Assembly: GCA_000697055.1 (NCBI GenBank) | Contig: JNDT01001908.1 | Coordinates: forward strand, 1 to 47,667 | Reading direction: 5' to 3' | Origin: Saksenaea vasiformis B4078 | Lineage: Eukaryota; Mucoromycota; Mucoromycetes; Mucorales; Saksenaeaceae | DNA: 47,667 nt | Part shown: positions 21,374 through 33,222 of the stretch, in pieces | Layout: each line of letters opens with the position of its first letter | Numbering within the stretch: position 1 is the stretch's first letter | The notes under the pieces: model-generated | Told to the model about the DNA's origin: nothing | What the model saw: only the letters and a program-made list of their open reading frames with translations | Database searches by the model: none | Translations under genes and position numbers: made by a program

Positions 21374-23447
21374 ATGCTCGTCAATTCATATAGTCCAGCG
21401 TATCCACCGTATTTAGATGGGTAAGCATAAAAGGGAACACCTAACCGCGCGTTCGAGTTGTTTACTTTTTTTTTCTTTACCTGTCTTCTTTTTTACTTGA
21501 CAAAGTTTACAGCAAACACCGCAACAGCAGTATAGATCCGAGCTGTCGAATGGGTCCTTAATTCGACCACAACATCCATCGTTAATTTCGTCCACATCGC
21601 ATATTCCAGTTGTCAATACGAGTCAGATTGGATCTTATTCTCTCATGTCAGCAATTCATCAACCAACGCTGTATTCTTCTGCTCCTTATCAACCAGTGTC
21701 ATCGAACCCGATTACTATGGTCCCCTCTCCTCCAACAAGCTGTCCCTCGTCCGTCAAGTATGTTTTGAATTCAGTAGCCCTGGGTTTGTGTAACCCATGC
21801 GGTGCATGACTTTTATAGTTTCACTGACAACATCTATAGTCTTCGTTATGAGATTGCCTTGGAAGGTAAATTAAAACAATTGTAAATAGATGAGAACTCT
21901 AAAACTTTTCTCCATAGCACCCCCAGCTGCTGCACAAAAGATTGACGAATCGCCTCTGACATATTTGAACAAGGGTAAATAAGGTTTCCGCTTTTTTTTT
22001 CTTTTTCATGTGAGGAGTTGAGAGGGCAACAAAAAAGAAAGAGGGCAACAGTAATAGATAGGCAGAAAAAGAGTGATAGAAAAAAAGGGGAAAATGAGGG
22101 GGTTTACAAGGATGACAGCTTAACTGGCGTGGTTTTTCTTTCATGCATTAAAAAAATATACTAATTCCTTATTTCTTTTTTGTTAGGACAATACTATACA
22201 ATTCATCTTAAAGATACTGAAGCTTTTGATGGTGATATTTCAAGTACTATAGCTATTATGTTTCATGATGAATCTCATCGAAAATCTTCAAACAATTATT
22301 GGCGATTCTGGTTAAGTCAACAGAATGACCCTTCCGCAAGAGCAATTGATATCGGTAAATAACCCCGTCCATTTCCCTTCTCTTTTCCTCCCCCCTTGAC
22401 GCAATCACTCCCTCTCTTTTCTTCTCCTAGCTTGAAATAACCTTTCATATAGATGAAAACCGTTCAACAGGAATACATCATATTGAATGTAAAGTCTTTG
22501 ACAGAATTACCTTTCAATGGAATGGAAAACTTGGCGCCTCAATTCAAGTTCGATTCAACTGTCTTTCAACCGACTTTTCACGAATTAAAGGTGTGAAGGG
22601 TATTCCTTTGAGGTTACATATGGAGAGTCATGTACCCAGTGATGCCTACTTTTCCGTCGAGACAACATACTCCAAAATCAAACTGTTTAGGGATAAGGTA
22701 ATTTTGGAAATTTGAAAAACCTTGCATTTATTCATCTCTATTTATTAGGGTGCTGAACGTAAAAATAAGGATGATGCAAAGCATATCGAAAAACAGTTAG
22801 AAAAACTACGAGGCAAACATGGTGAACCCCATCCACTATGGTTGACATTTTCCCAAACAAAACCATACACTGTGTTTTCGGAAATCCCCACATCACCACC
22901 TTTATGCGCCTTGCCACCCAATTCAGTGATGCTTCCCAATCCAGTAATACAACCACAAGTCCAGGACAATGCCACCCTGACTGGAACAAAACGCCGCAGG
23001 CAACCAACCGATTCACCTGTACAAACCTCTCCCACCTCATTCTCCACGCTTCCCTGCTATGTTTATAATGCAGTGGATGTTGATCCAACCTATGTAAAAC
23101 AACAACGAAGACGAATTGCAAGTATGTACGCATTGTTTAAACATACAGAGTCTCTAATCCCCTCTATCTTAGAATTGAGTTTATTTGCCCGTTTCCCATC
23201 CAGTGACGTCCATCGCGCGATCTACCTGGATCATCTTACCGTAACTGACTTGATTGAAAAGCTCACGGCTAAGATGGGACTGACTCGACCGGTTAAGGAG
23301 ATACATCGTCATGTGGTCAGTAAAAATAACCTCGTCGTGCGTATGGACGATACCGTAGTGGCTGATATGTCGGAAGAACAAGACATGGAAATTGAAGCCA
23401 AGACGAACGAAGAAGATGGTACTGTCACTCTTATTGTACGGTACTGA
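21374..23447 (+). CDS. Grainyhead/CP2 (LSF) family transcription factor
   Basis: Exons 21374-21420, 21506-21757, 21840-21865, 21918-21974, 22187-22354, 22453-22697 and 22749-23447 give 497 aa. After a Gln/Pro/Ser-rich start, the CP2 DNA-binding domain reads LRYEIALEAPPAA, ESPLTYLNKGQYYTIHL, SNNYWRFWLSQQ, IECKVFDRITFQWNG, QVRFNCLSTDFSRIKGVKGI, ETTYSKIKLFRDKGAERKNK; these are hallmark grainyhead/TFCP2 blocks. The last 80 residues (HRAIYLDHLTVTDLIEKL to VTLIVRY) resemble the C-terminal ubiquitin-like dimerisation domain. A basic patch KRRRQ could serve nuclear import. In animals these factors control epithelial barriers; in fungi, cell-wall and conidial separation. The exon 1 join uses the CAAAG acceptor at 21505, since the stronger CAG downstream is out of frame with the first exon. 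Confidence 0.93.
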
Positions 23448-24098
23448 TCTTCTCGTTCTTTTGCAACAGTCGCAATGCTTGTGTCACCATCCCATCTCTG
23501 TCTTTTGTCCTTTCTTTTTAGTACATATTGCCCGAAAAAGATCTTTTTTTTTTTAAAAAAAAAAGGAAGAGCTAAAACCGTTCTGTATAAACTTCACATT
23601 TTTTGCTCCGTCCGTGCACAATGAAAGAAGGATCGCTAGATGCGCGTACTTGCGGGGGAAACTTCCCAGCCCGGTGCTGCGACTGGTACACCGTGGTACA
23701 AAGTTGAAGACACCTGATAATGATGTATCCTTCTTTTTTCCTTTTCTTGCAATATAGATCAACTTTGAGCAATTCCGTAGCATGGAAGGGTTGTGATTGG
23801 ATCAGCAAACCCTTTATCAAGTGTCATCGTTTGCTGTCTTGTCGTTGCGCAGCAAGATATCTTTCTCGGAAATTATTGCCTACTACGGCAACGAAAGGCC
23901 TTTTATTGTTCATCCGGCGCTCGTATAAGTTGGCCGCGCGTGCGTTTCATTTATAAACCCCTCTTTCGTATTCCTATTTCTTTTAGCGGTCCAATGGTAA
24001 CAAAACGGGACCAATTATCAATGTAGACATCTGACATATGAACGATCCTAGAACCACACCTCATCTGTGATCGCGTCCAGCTGTACGAAAGAGAGGTA
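23448..24098. other. Intergenic region before the ABC transporter gene
   Basis: It holds the 3' UTR of the CP2 gene (T/A run at about 23548-23568) and the promoter of the transporter gene. Short open frames on both strands carry no motif. Confidence 0.5.
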
Positions 24099-27000
24099 AT
24101 GGCTGATAAGACATCCATTTTTCATTTGGCTAAGCAACGTGACATATCTAGTATCTTATACCTCGCTTCCCCTACGCTTTTACTTGGAGCGTCCTTGATA
24201 TACCTCGGCTTTAATCGATGGAGAACACGAAAACAACCACCTGAACCCGAACCGGCGGTTCCTCCTGGATCAACAATGAAAGTCCGTAGAGTGATTCAAT
24301 TCACGCTTAACCTTGCCGAGATCGGAGGATGGATATACGTTTTGATAGCGCGACTTGGTGCATCGACAGATGTATGTGCACTTCTCAGTCCAGTGTCTTC
24401 GTTGTTAGCTTGGGTAACTACTGTAAAGAAAGAAAGAAAGAAAGAAATGGTGTAGTAACCTTGAGACAAGTTGGGAATGCTGGTACTCGTGGCAGTTGCC
24501 CCGCCTTACAACCAGTTCAAATCCGAACAGTACATTTTTATTTTCGCCACGTTTTATTGTTATACCCTTATTGACGCGGCATACAACTTATTTGTTTTGG
24601 AGCAACCCTCGATGTCTACAGCGGAAAAATCATGGGACATCATTGACGTCTGTGTTAGCCTTATCCTCTTCATTGTTGCTGGCACTACCCCGCTGCCATT
24701 GAATCCCCGCAATACCGATACGGTGCCGAACGAGAAGTTTGAGATAAAAGACGGATGGGTGTACCGCAATGTAGGCAATCACATGGAACAGAAACAGGGG
24801 AAATTCATCTCACTTTGGTCCATCCTAGAATCACCGACTGAGCCCTGAAGCGACCGCAAGTATCTTTTCGTGGGCTGCGTTTCAATGGGTAACGTGAAAC
24901 AAACCTTTTATCCTTAATGCTAAAGATCTCGATACACAAAAAAAAAAAAGGTAAACGACTTGGTGGTTTATGGCTTCAGAAATTCGATTCAATCGAGCGA
25001 TCTGTATTCGATGACGTATCAACATCTTTCCCGACTCGCGTATCGCGATTTTGTGGAAACCAAATTGAAGACGCCCACTAGAAATATCGTGATGCGGATT
25101 TATCGTTCAAATTGGGTTACAATTTGGATCCAATTCATTTTCTCAACAGCAGCGGTGCTTGTAGGTTACTTGAGTCCCTACTTCCAGCAGAAGTTTCTGG
25201 AATATATTGAGCGTCCAGACGGTAGACCAATCAAGGTTGCTTACATATACGTCCTTGGCTTATTCTCTGTCGCCATCGTCAAGCTTTTGTGTAACACAAT
25301 TCAACTGTGGGCGGGACGCCGATGGAATGTTAGGACACTTGCCATGCTGAGTAGTGAGATTTTCGAGAAGACTCTAAAACGCAAAGATATGTCAGGGAAG
25401 GTGAATGAGTTGCAGAAAGAGAAAGAAGACGAGGAAGAAGATGGTTCCAAAGACAAGAAAAAGAAGAAGAGTAAGGAGGAGGAGACAATATCCTTCAGTA
25501 ACACGGGTAAAATCACCAACGTGATGGCTATCGATGCAAACCAGTTAGCATACTTGCCGGGATATATCTTCGTAAGTAGCAAGATGATGATGATGTGTCT
25601 ATGCGAGATTTAACGACGCGGATATCCAGATGTATTACAACGCCCCCATCGAAATCGCCGTATCCCTCATCTATCTTTATAATCTTCTCGGATCATCCGC
25701 CCTTGTTGGTCTTTCTGTGATGATCTTATCATTCCCTTTCACGTGGTGGCTTACTGCCCTTTTAACAAAGGCATATAAGAAACTCTCAGAGGCAAGAGAC
25801 ACGCGAAGCGACCTTATCAATGAAATGCTTCAGGGCATCCGCATGATCAAGTATTTTGCGTGGGAACCAAACTGGTACAAGAGAATTGGCGAAGCGAGAG
25901 CGTTGGAGATGAAACGACTCAAAAAAACGATGTGGTTTGAAATTGGAACATCCGTTACCTTCTCAGCCCTCCCTATCCTCGTAACAGCAAGCACGTTTAT
26001 CTGGTATACCAAAGTTCAAGGTCACCAACTGACGGCAAGGTAAATAGCAGCTTGTCTATTGATAATCAAATTCATGTATGAGGGTCATCCTGTAGCGTTA
26101 CCTTCGTCAGTATCACGCTGTTTGATATGTTGCGGATGCCACTGATGCTCCTGCCAGACTCCATTGATACATTTAGCCAGGCTTACGTTAGTTTGAAACG
26201 TGTGGTTGCCTACCTCGACGAGCCTGAGCTTGGTGACGGACTTCCAAATGCGATGCTTCCTGAGAACAATGACGGTGCAACGACAGACGAAATCCTGACC
26301 CGCGTCGGTTTTGAAAAATCTGTCTTTCAATGGCACGCCGGATCTCCCGAAAAGCCGGCAGAATCTGAGACCTCTTCCTCCTCTGTGAACACAGAAGATA
26401 CCGCCGTGGCTATCACTAACTTTAAATTGACCCTTCCAGCTTTTGATTTCCCTACAGGGAAGTTGAGCATTGTTTGTGGAGCCACAGGCAGTGGCAAGTC
26501 AAGCTTTTTGCATGCATTGTTGGGTGAAATGGATATCGTGTCCGGTCGTGCGTACCTACCTTCCAAGACCAAGAAACTGCTCACAAATTATTCACGTGTT
26601 GACTCTGATTACCCGAACCTCTACCTTGATCAGGTCGCTTATGTCGCACAGCAACCATTTCTCCGCCATGCCTCGATACGTGACAATATTCTTTTCGGGT
26701 TGCCATTTGATCCGGTTCGTTACAAAAAAGTATTGGCGCAATGTGCCCTTGTCAAAGACCTGTCCCTCTTTTCCGACGGCGACCGTACAGAGATCGGCGA
26801 GAAAGGAATTTCTCTCTCTGGTGGCCAAAAACAAAGGTAATGGTTGAAGCACGCTGTAACTTGCATAGACTTAACTTTTATGACAGAGTATCCATTGCTC
26901 GTGCTGTTTATTCGCATGCTAAAACGGTCCTGTTTGATGACTGTTTGAGCGCCGTCGATGCTCATACAGCAAGACACATCTACGAGCAATGCATTAGCGG

Positions 27001-29363
27001 TGACTTGTTGAAAGGACGTACGATCATCTTGGTGACACATCACGTTCGACTATGTCTCCCCAGCGCCAAATTCCTACTTAAGCTCGAGAACGGTAACGTT
27101 GCGGGTTACGGATCTATTGAGACGTTGAAACAGACCAAACGATTAAACGAACTGGTTGGAGAGGAAACCCAAGATGAAAGCGAGGAGAAAGACGTGGAAG
27201 GTGAAGAGATAGTAGAGTTCTGCAACGAGGACTTTGACCTGGGTGACGACGAAGCGAAAACCAAAAAATTGGTTGAGGAAGAAAAATCAGAAAAAGGAAG
27301 TGTCAAGTTCAAAGTCTACATGACGTATCTGGTTGCTTGCGGCGGTATCCTGTTCTGGGTTTCGTTCTATCTTTCTTACATTATCGCCCGCGGATTAGAC
27401 TTTGGCGAGAACTGGTGAGTTTTGCAATTACCCGCAACCTAGTGTGCCAACTCTTTGTTTTAGGTGGCTTCGTATCTGGGCATCTTCCAGCGATGCCGAG
27501 TCTGGTGATACCATCAGTAGTAATTCTTATCTGACAAATTTGGTCAACATCCCAGCAACTGCAACACAAGGCTTTGTGTCACAACAGCAAGTTTTCCAAG
27601 CTTTTGATCGGAAGTCGCAGAACGATGTGGATTATTATATCGGCATTTATCTCTTGATCTGCTTTTCGGGAATTATCTTCACCTCGTTGCGTAACATCCT
27701 TCTTTTCTGGGGATCTCTCCGCGGTTCCAAGACGTTGTTTATGAAACTTCTGGATCGCGTTATGCATGCTCCTTTGCGCTTCTTCGATACAACCCCCGTT
27801 GGACGACTACTGAACCGTTTTGGTCAGGATATATCTGTTGTTGACACAATGATGGCTCGTTCGGCTAGTTTTATGATCAGCTGTATGACCGGATTCATTG
27901 CTGCCATTGCAATTATTGCCTACATCACGCCGGAGTTTTTCATTGTGGCTGTCATCATCCGTAAGTTACTCATTGTCGTTCATGAGCTGTTTTCTCACTG
28001 TATGCATATAGTGGCGCTTTATTTTGTGATCGGTCTATACTATCTTCGTATTTCGCGTGAACTCAAACGATTCCACTCTGTCAACCGATCGCCAATCTAC
28101 TCTCATTTCACCGAAAGCTTGCTGGGTGTTACGACCATTCGTGCCTATGACCTTCAAGAACAGTTCTTGTTTACGATTTATGAAAAGCTGGATGCATATA
28201 TCGCGCCCTACTATTTGCTGTGGATGACCAACCGTTGGCTGTATGCTCGCATCGAATTCGCTGGTGCCTTCATCACATTGTCTTCCGGTGTCTTTCTTCT
28301 CCTCAATCTGGACACAATCGATGCTGGTATGGCCGGTATCTCATTGTTCTATGCACGCAACTTTCTGGAACAAACCTACTGGTTTATTCGTCAGTACACA
28401 CAGGTTGAGATGAATCTTAACTCGGTTGAGCGAGTGCAGGAATATATGGAAATTGTACAAGAACCACCCGCTGTCATCGAGAACAAACGGCCTCCGGCAG
28501 CTTGGCCCACTACAGCAGCTGTGGAGGTCAAAGACTTGGTAGTTCGCTACGCCCCTGACCTCGATCCAGTTTTGCACGGTATCTCGTTCTCCATCAGACC
28601 ACACGAAAAGATCGGTGTGGTTGGTCGTACTGGTTCAGGAAAGAGTACGCTGGCTCTTAGTTTCTTCAGATTCCTTGAAGCCTCTAGTGGGTCAATTGAA
28701 ATTGACGGCATTAATATCGCGCATATCGGTGTACAGGATCTACGATCAAACCTCACCATCATTCCTCAGGATGCTGTACTTTTCTCTGGCACTATCCGTA
28801 CCAATCTAGATCCTTTTGGAGAGCATGACGACACGGAAATATGGGAAAGTCTGAAGCGAGCACATATGACATCCACCAGCAGAGATAGCGGAAGTTCTAC
28901 ACCTACAGGAGAGTATACAAATTCTATCACTGATCTTTCCCAACCTGTCAGTGACGGCGGCCACAATTTCTCTCAGGGCCAAAGACAATTACTCTGTCTG
29001 GCCCGTGCACTTCTCAAAAATAGCAAACTCATCATTATGGATGAGGCAACAGCCAGTGTCGATTTTGGTACCGATGCAAAAATCCAAACCACTATTCGCG
29101 AAGAGTTCGTCAATTCGACGCTCATCTGTATTGCCCATCGTCTACGAACCATTATTGACTACGATCGCGTGCTCGTGCTTGACCAAGGCTGTTTACAGGA
29201 ATATGATACCCCTTACAACCTGCTGCTTAATAATGCAGGCTCCGGCGTTTTCAAGTCCATGTGCGAGAAATCAGGCGAGATGGATGTCCTTTTGGATATG
29301 GTAAAACGCTCAAACGAACAGAATACGTTTCAGGCAGCGGATGACCATTCCTCCGCTTACTAA
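24099..29363 (+). CDS. Full-length ABCC (MRP/Ybt1-like) ABC transporter
   Basis: Exons 24099-24413, 24471-24770, 24829-24888, 24951-25571, 25630-26039, 26096-26836, 26887-27414, 27464-27960, 28012-29363; 1607 aa. Order: N-terminal membrane domain, TMD1, NBD1, TMD2, NBD2, as in yeast Ybt1/Ycf1-type pumps. NBD1: Walker A CGATGSGKSS (about 695), signature SLSGGQKQR (about 808), Walker B LFDDCLSAVD with Asp in place of the catalytic Glu. NBD2: GRTGSGKST (about 1360), NFSQGQRQL, IIMDEATASVD with the catalytic Glu kept. This asymmetry is usual for ABCC. A long Lys/Glu-rich insert (KEKEDEEEDG, KKKKKSKEEE) sits in TMD1, as in the Ybt1 group. Probable vacuolar or plasma-membrane export of conjugates or bile-acid-like anions; substrate is inferred by family only. 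The intron at 27961-28011 is 51 nt and stop-free. Confidence 0.93.
24422..24448 (+). repeat. (AAAG)n microsatellite in intron 1 of the ABCC gene
   Basis: About six copies of a GAAA/AAAG unit fill the middle of the 57-nt first intron, leaving little room for the usual branch site, which is likely the TAGTAAC at 24453-24459. Confidence 0.8.
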
Positions 29364-30775
29364 ACTCATCATTGTTTGAAGTAATACACTCATATTTATA
29401 TTCTTGTTCCCGTACGTAATTGCAACGTCGTTTTTTCTGGTTTGAGATGCGTTGGTGCTTACAGCGAATGGGCTACTTGATAGTTCTACTTGTTTTGCGC
29501 CTTGGACTTTTCTGAAGACGTATAATTGATACTATATTTCTAAGATTTTCCTGGACAACAACTGTACCTTAGCCTACACCTGGAAGCAGAACGATTACCG
29601 ATTTTGTCGAAGAAATCCGATTGTCATAGATATCTAACCGTGTCGCGCGCGTACGGCCATGAAGATCTCTTCTCTTTGTCTCAGAGATGCATCAGCGTAC
29701 TACCATTCTGTTCCGACAGCCTTCCATTAACTTTCAAAAGATTTTCCCGTAACCTGAGCAACTAACACAAACACAATTCGAGTCGTTATCACACAACCAC
29801 TATTCTTTCCCAAGATTTTCATTGTGAAGGTTTGAAAAGCCATTGAAGATGAGCATATACGAAGTGATAAACAGACGTTCGGAGCAGGATCAGCTATGGA
29901 GCGTGGATTCCGCGTGCTCTAGCTCATATACAGACTCAGCAAGTTTTAAAACTCTCGTTCTGGATATACGTAAAAATATACGGTCATTAGTTAATGTATT
30001 GGCAAAAGAAACACGCCTTTACTTCCATCAACTTGGCTCTCGGTGGACGCATAGTTTCTTGGAGCAGCATAGAAGGTCATTCACGGTTAGTAAATAGAGG
30101 ATGCTTCGATGTCAGTTTATTTACCACGAATGTGATCCACTAAACGTGGGGTTCTAACCCGCACCCTGGCCGAGTGGTAGCGATGTGGGAGAATTCCGGC
30201 AAGGCTGCCGATGTTGAGAGCATAAAGAGGACTTGAAACGACGCAGCATCTGGAGAAGTTCTGTCGTGGAAAATAAGTGATGTTGCTGGAGAGGACAGTT
30301 ATCCACCTGGTGGTGAACAGGCAGCCACACCGCGACCGAAGCGGATCGAGACAGGGGTCACGCAGGCTAAACGATATATAAAAAGAGATAACAATCCTGT
30401 ATACGTGATGAAGAATTGACATCCTTACGGGGATGATTTTGTGAAAAGACAGGGCCAAAGAAAAGAAGAAAAAGGAAATTCATGCGTCCCTTTAAATACA
30501 GGTCATTCTGGGTGGAATCTGTCCTTGTCGTAAGCCAATTTTTACTACTTCCGATGAGGTACCAAGAAATAGATCGCTGGAGCACCACGATGCAGAATTC
30601 AGGTCATCCACGTGCGAACTATTTTTTGGATTAACGCCACATCAACCGCTTCTCAGCGCAAAATTTATTTAACTTGGAACGTAACGTAACATTTATCTGG
30701 TATAAAGGCTCATTCAAAATCCAGTAGCGTGAAAAACAATCAATAGGTTCTACCACGGGAGACAAGTGGCATCGT
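29364..30775. other. Intergenic region between the ABCC and secreted-protein genes
   Basis: About 1.4 kb. Its only plausible coding piece is the 82-codon frame at 29849-30097. Around 30150-30185 a palindromic GGGTTCTAACCC is followed by TGGCCGAGTGGT, reminiscent of tRNA B- and A-box words but in the wrong order for a tRNA gene. The end of the region is the 3' side of the minus-strand secreted-protein gene. Confidence 0.45.
29849..30097 (+). CDS. Small hypothetical protein (doubtful)
   Basis: An ATG-started frame of 82 codons (MSIYEVINRRSEQDQLW...), with no signal peptide, membrane segment or motif that I recognise. Composition is protein-like (mixed charged and Ser residues; FKTLVLDIRKNIRSLVNVLA could form a helix). 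The region upstream lacks a clear TATA box. It stands alone between larger genes; chance cannot be ruled out. Confidence 0.25.
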   Translation: MSIYEVINRRSEQDQLWSVDSACSSSYTDSASFKTLVLDIRKNIRSLVNVLAKETRLYFHQLGSRWTHSFLEQHRRSFTVSK

Positions 30776-31190
30776 TTACCAGATTTGAACTTGATCGCTG
30801 GGTATATTCACGATCTTTGGCTGAGTATCTAACATGAGCTTGTCATAAGCAGCTGTGGTCAGCATCACTTCATTATCAGCGCAGTCCTCGCATTCATCAA
30901 GCTGGTATTTCGTTAACAAATGATGTATAAAAACCTGACTAACTCACCATTTGAATTACATCTCTACCCTTGCCATAAGGGACACGGACCTTAAGTACAG
31001 CTTGGCAAGAGCCGCCCTGGCCTGGAGCGAAGGCCATACCAATGGTCTTCTTCCCAAGCGTAGTATTGCATGCTGTCTTTCTACCACCTTCCGTGGATTT
31101 GGAATTGACGACGTAATTCCGTGCGCTGGCAGCAGTAGCGATCAAAGCCAAAAGGGGAAGAGCGAAAGCGAAAATCTTGAGCACCACCAT
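30776..31190 (-). CDS. Secreted double-psi beta-barrel (RlpA/expansin-like) protein, copy A
   Basis: Exons 31190-30948 and 30901-30776 give 122 aa. A hydrophobic signal peptide (about residues 1-23, FALPLLALIATAASA) is followed by a short domain with four Cys: NTT-loop Cys41, GGSC Cys62, and the pair in LDECEDC (85 and 88), ending VNIPSDQVQIW. This follows the barwin/RlpA-like double-psi beta-barrel plan (ACG..., then a D-C-x2-C turn, a helix AAYDKLM, then a V-x-W end). Such small proteins are secreted to the cell wall or host interface; enzymatic activity is doubtful because the usual catalytic DLS is replaced by EVML. It is a close paralogue of the gene at 35472-35883, with the same intron after QM. 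Confidence 0.8.
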
Positions 31191-31220
31191 TTAACAGATA
31201 GTACTCTAGACACTACGGGA

Positions 31221-31228
31221 TTATATAG
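31221..31228 (-). promoter_or_regulatory. TATA box of secreted-protein copy A
   Basis: TATATAAT on the minus strand about 31 bp upstream of the ATG at 31190, followed by CCC and then TCTAGAG. The paralogue at 35472 has the same order. Confidence 0.6.
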
Positions 31229-31420
31229 CAGACTGTAACTTATACAAGTAATCTATCTTGTTCCTGTTCTTGGTTTTAGAATGTCATTGCATGATTGTTG
31301 ATGGTAACAATACCCCCGTCCATTGACACGTTGCTTGGTTACTAAAGCTTCAAAGCATTTACAAAACGGGCAAACACAATATCTACAATATCCTTATTCA
31401 AAGTTGGTAGATCCAGGCGA

Positions 31421-31838
31421 TCAATTTAAAATCTCTCTAACATCGACAACCAAACAGTTCTCGCCGTAATTGCTGCGTGTATAGATTGCCTGGAAAGAAT
31501 GACGAACTTGCATGAATTGTTCACGGAGTTTCAATTCCTTGAAGCTGGCCTTGCTGTAGCCGGTTTGCGAACCAGTAGTGGGTAAGATGAAAATCGTAAA
31601 ATTTATTTCACACGTTGCATATAGAATAATATTACTCAGAAACTGGAGATGAAGTACGCCACTCTTTCGTTCTGGCGCCGTACACTTTCCTTCCGGTATA
31701 CAGCATTTCAACCATGATACCTGATACTTCAATAGTGCATTAGAAAAATCCGCTTCCATATATCTGAGTGACGATCTGCTACGTTTCCATGTAAAGCAAA
31801 CACTGTCTTTGCGGCATTTCAAAATTATGATCTCTCAT
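31421..31838 (-). CDS. Hypothetical protein, two-exon candidate
   Basis: A long frame ends at TGA 31423-31421 but has no good ATG at its 5' end. Adding exon 31838-31804 (MRDHNFEMPQRQ) through a 40-nt intron 31803-31764 gives a complete 125-aa model. Visible segments include MEADFSNALLKYQ, CCIPEGKCTAPERKS and SQTGYSKASFKELKLREQF. No signal peptide or family recognised. Alternatively it is a truncated relic: the frame continues upstream of the intron site without a start. It sits between the secreted-protein gene and Sem1 on the same strand. Confidence 0.33.
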
Positions 31839-32128
31839 CTTGCGGAAAGATCAATAGACGTCGAAGTGGCGATCGAGCGTCAGCGACAAAACAGGTGGTT
31901 CCATCTCCTTTGCCTGACGCTTTGTTGGTATATCATGCAATTATTGTCTGTCTAAACCATGCACCGTTCTTTGGATGTAACTATATTGCCTGCAGGACAC
32001 TCTCCTCCATAGCGTTGCCTTAACAACTATATCGATATTTGAACCTGAACAAAGTTTGATGGATGCGAAAAGTATCATTTAACAAGAATATCACTATACA
32101 AGTATTGCTATAGCACTTGGCTACTGTA

Positions 32129-32494
32129 TTACATCTTCATAGGCTGTGGTTGCGATGCTTTTTCTAATTCAGCCCTATATCCTTGGTTAGCTGAAAGTGT
32201 AAGATCATTCACCAATTTACCTCAGCTGCTTCGAGAAATCATCCTCAATATCATCGTCATCCCAATTGTCATCCCAAAAGTGGGCATCGTCTTTGTCTTC
32301 CTCATTCTCTCCCCAATCTACAACGAAAGTGTTAGCTGAAGGAGCATAGTTTGTTGTCTCGAACCTTCAGCAGCGAACTCTTCAAATTCGTCGTCATCCT
32401 CCAGCACACCCAACTGAGGGACTTTCTTCTTAACTGGCTCGTCTTTTTGCTGTTGCTGCGGTTGTTGTTGTGGTGCTGCTGCTGCTGCTGACAT
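32129..32494 (-). CDS. SEM1: Sem1/Dss1, 26S proteasome lid and TREX-2 subunit
   Basis: Exons 32494-32365, 32317-32221 and 32174-32129 give 90 aa. After an Ala/Gln-rich start (SAAAAAP then QQ repeats) come the two acidic Trp-bearing motifs of this family: [19 protein letters not shown] and [20 protein letters not shown], ending in a short helix (AELEKASQ). Dss1/Sem1 is a disordered acidic protein that stabilises the proteasome lid, TREX-2 mRNA export complex and, in many species, BRCA2-type recombinases. The three-exon layout with a phase-1 join inside AE-DW supports the model. The Ala/Gln-rich N terminus, coded by GCA and CAA/CAG runs, is longer than in yeast Sem1. Confidence 0.93.
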
Positions 32495-33222
32495 GTCGAA
32501 AGAAAGTAGAGGTTGCTGAATCTAACGCGTGTCAAGGACGAAATCCCGAGCCTACGCAAATGTTGTGACGTAACCACTCAATAGGCAACCGCTGTGATTG
32601 GCTAATTTCCGCTTATTACATTGAAGGTGGCTACGTTGAGCAGGAGAAGTATACTGAGGCTATTATCATAGCTGGAGAAAGTATCGTAAATACTATACAT
32701 ATTTTGACAGAAGTACCGTATAATATTTGGCAAGAGTGACTCACACCTAGTTTATCCCGTGGTTAACATACATATTCGACATGACTTCGACACTAAACCA
32801 ACATATAACCCGGTGCAATATGTAAACCTTCCGACAACCAGATACTGAGGAAGAACACTAAACCGTTCTACACCCACAGCGTTAATGATGTACAGAGGAT
32901 GTGTTTCTGCCGATACAGAACTAAGGAGAACGTCGATTATTCCAGGAGATGCGTGTAGTGAGCCTCGATAAGAGTTATCGAGTGATCAGCTATGTAACAA
33001 AACAAACGCTCTGAAAATTGTCGTTATGGAGTGCAGACCGATAGGAATAGGATATGATATCTATTGTCATACCATATGGTAGGTCTTCCCCCTTTTCTTC
33101 TTTTTTTTTTTTGTGGCGACATCAGGTAGGGATTACCGTACAATTACTTGAACGGTTTCTTCTAGTACTCCCACGGCGGGCTCATTCAAGGGGCTACTTG
33201 CAGCTGAAAACTATTTTTATTT
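32495..33222. other. Intergenic region
   Basis: About 730 bp with no supported gene; promoter side of Sem1. A pyrimidine run lies at 33085-33113. The rest shows no repeats or structure that I can see. Confidence 0.45.

Noticed and set aside
24889..24950. Reading 24889-24950 as coding with a pseudogene stop in the ABCC gene
   Set aside because: A GTAACG donor and an A-rich AG acceptor remove the TGA in phase and the flanking exons join as expected for the family.
32281..32330. Apparent frameshift in the second exon of Sem1
   Set aside because: On rereading the bases (CTCATTCTCTCCCC) the frame is continuous: DWGENEED.
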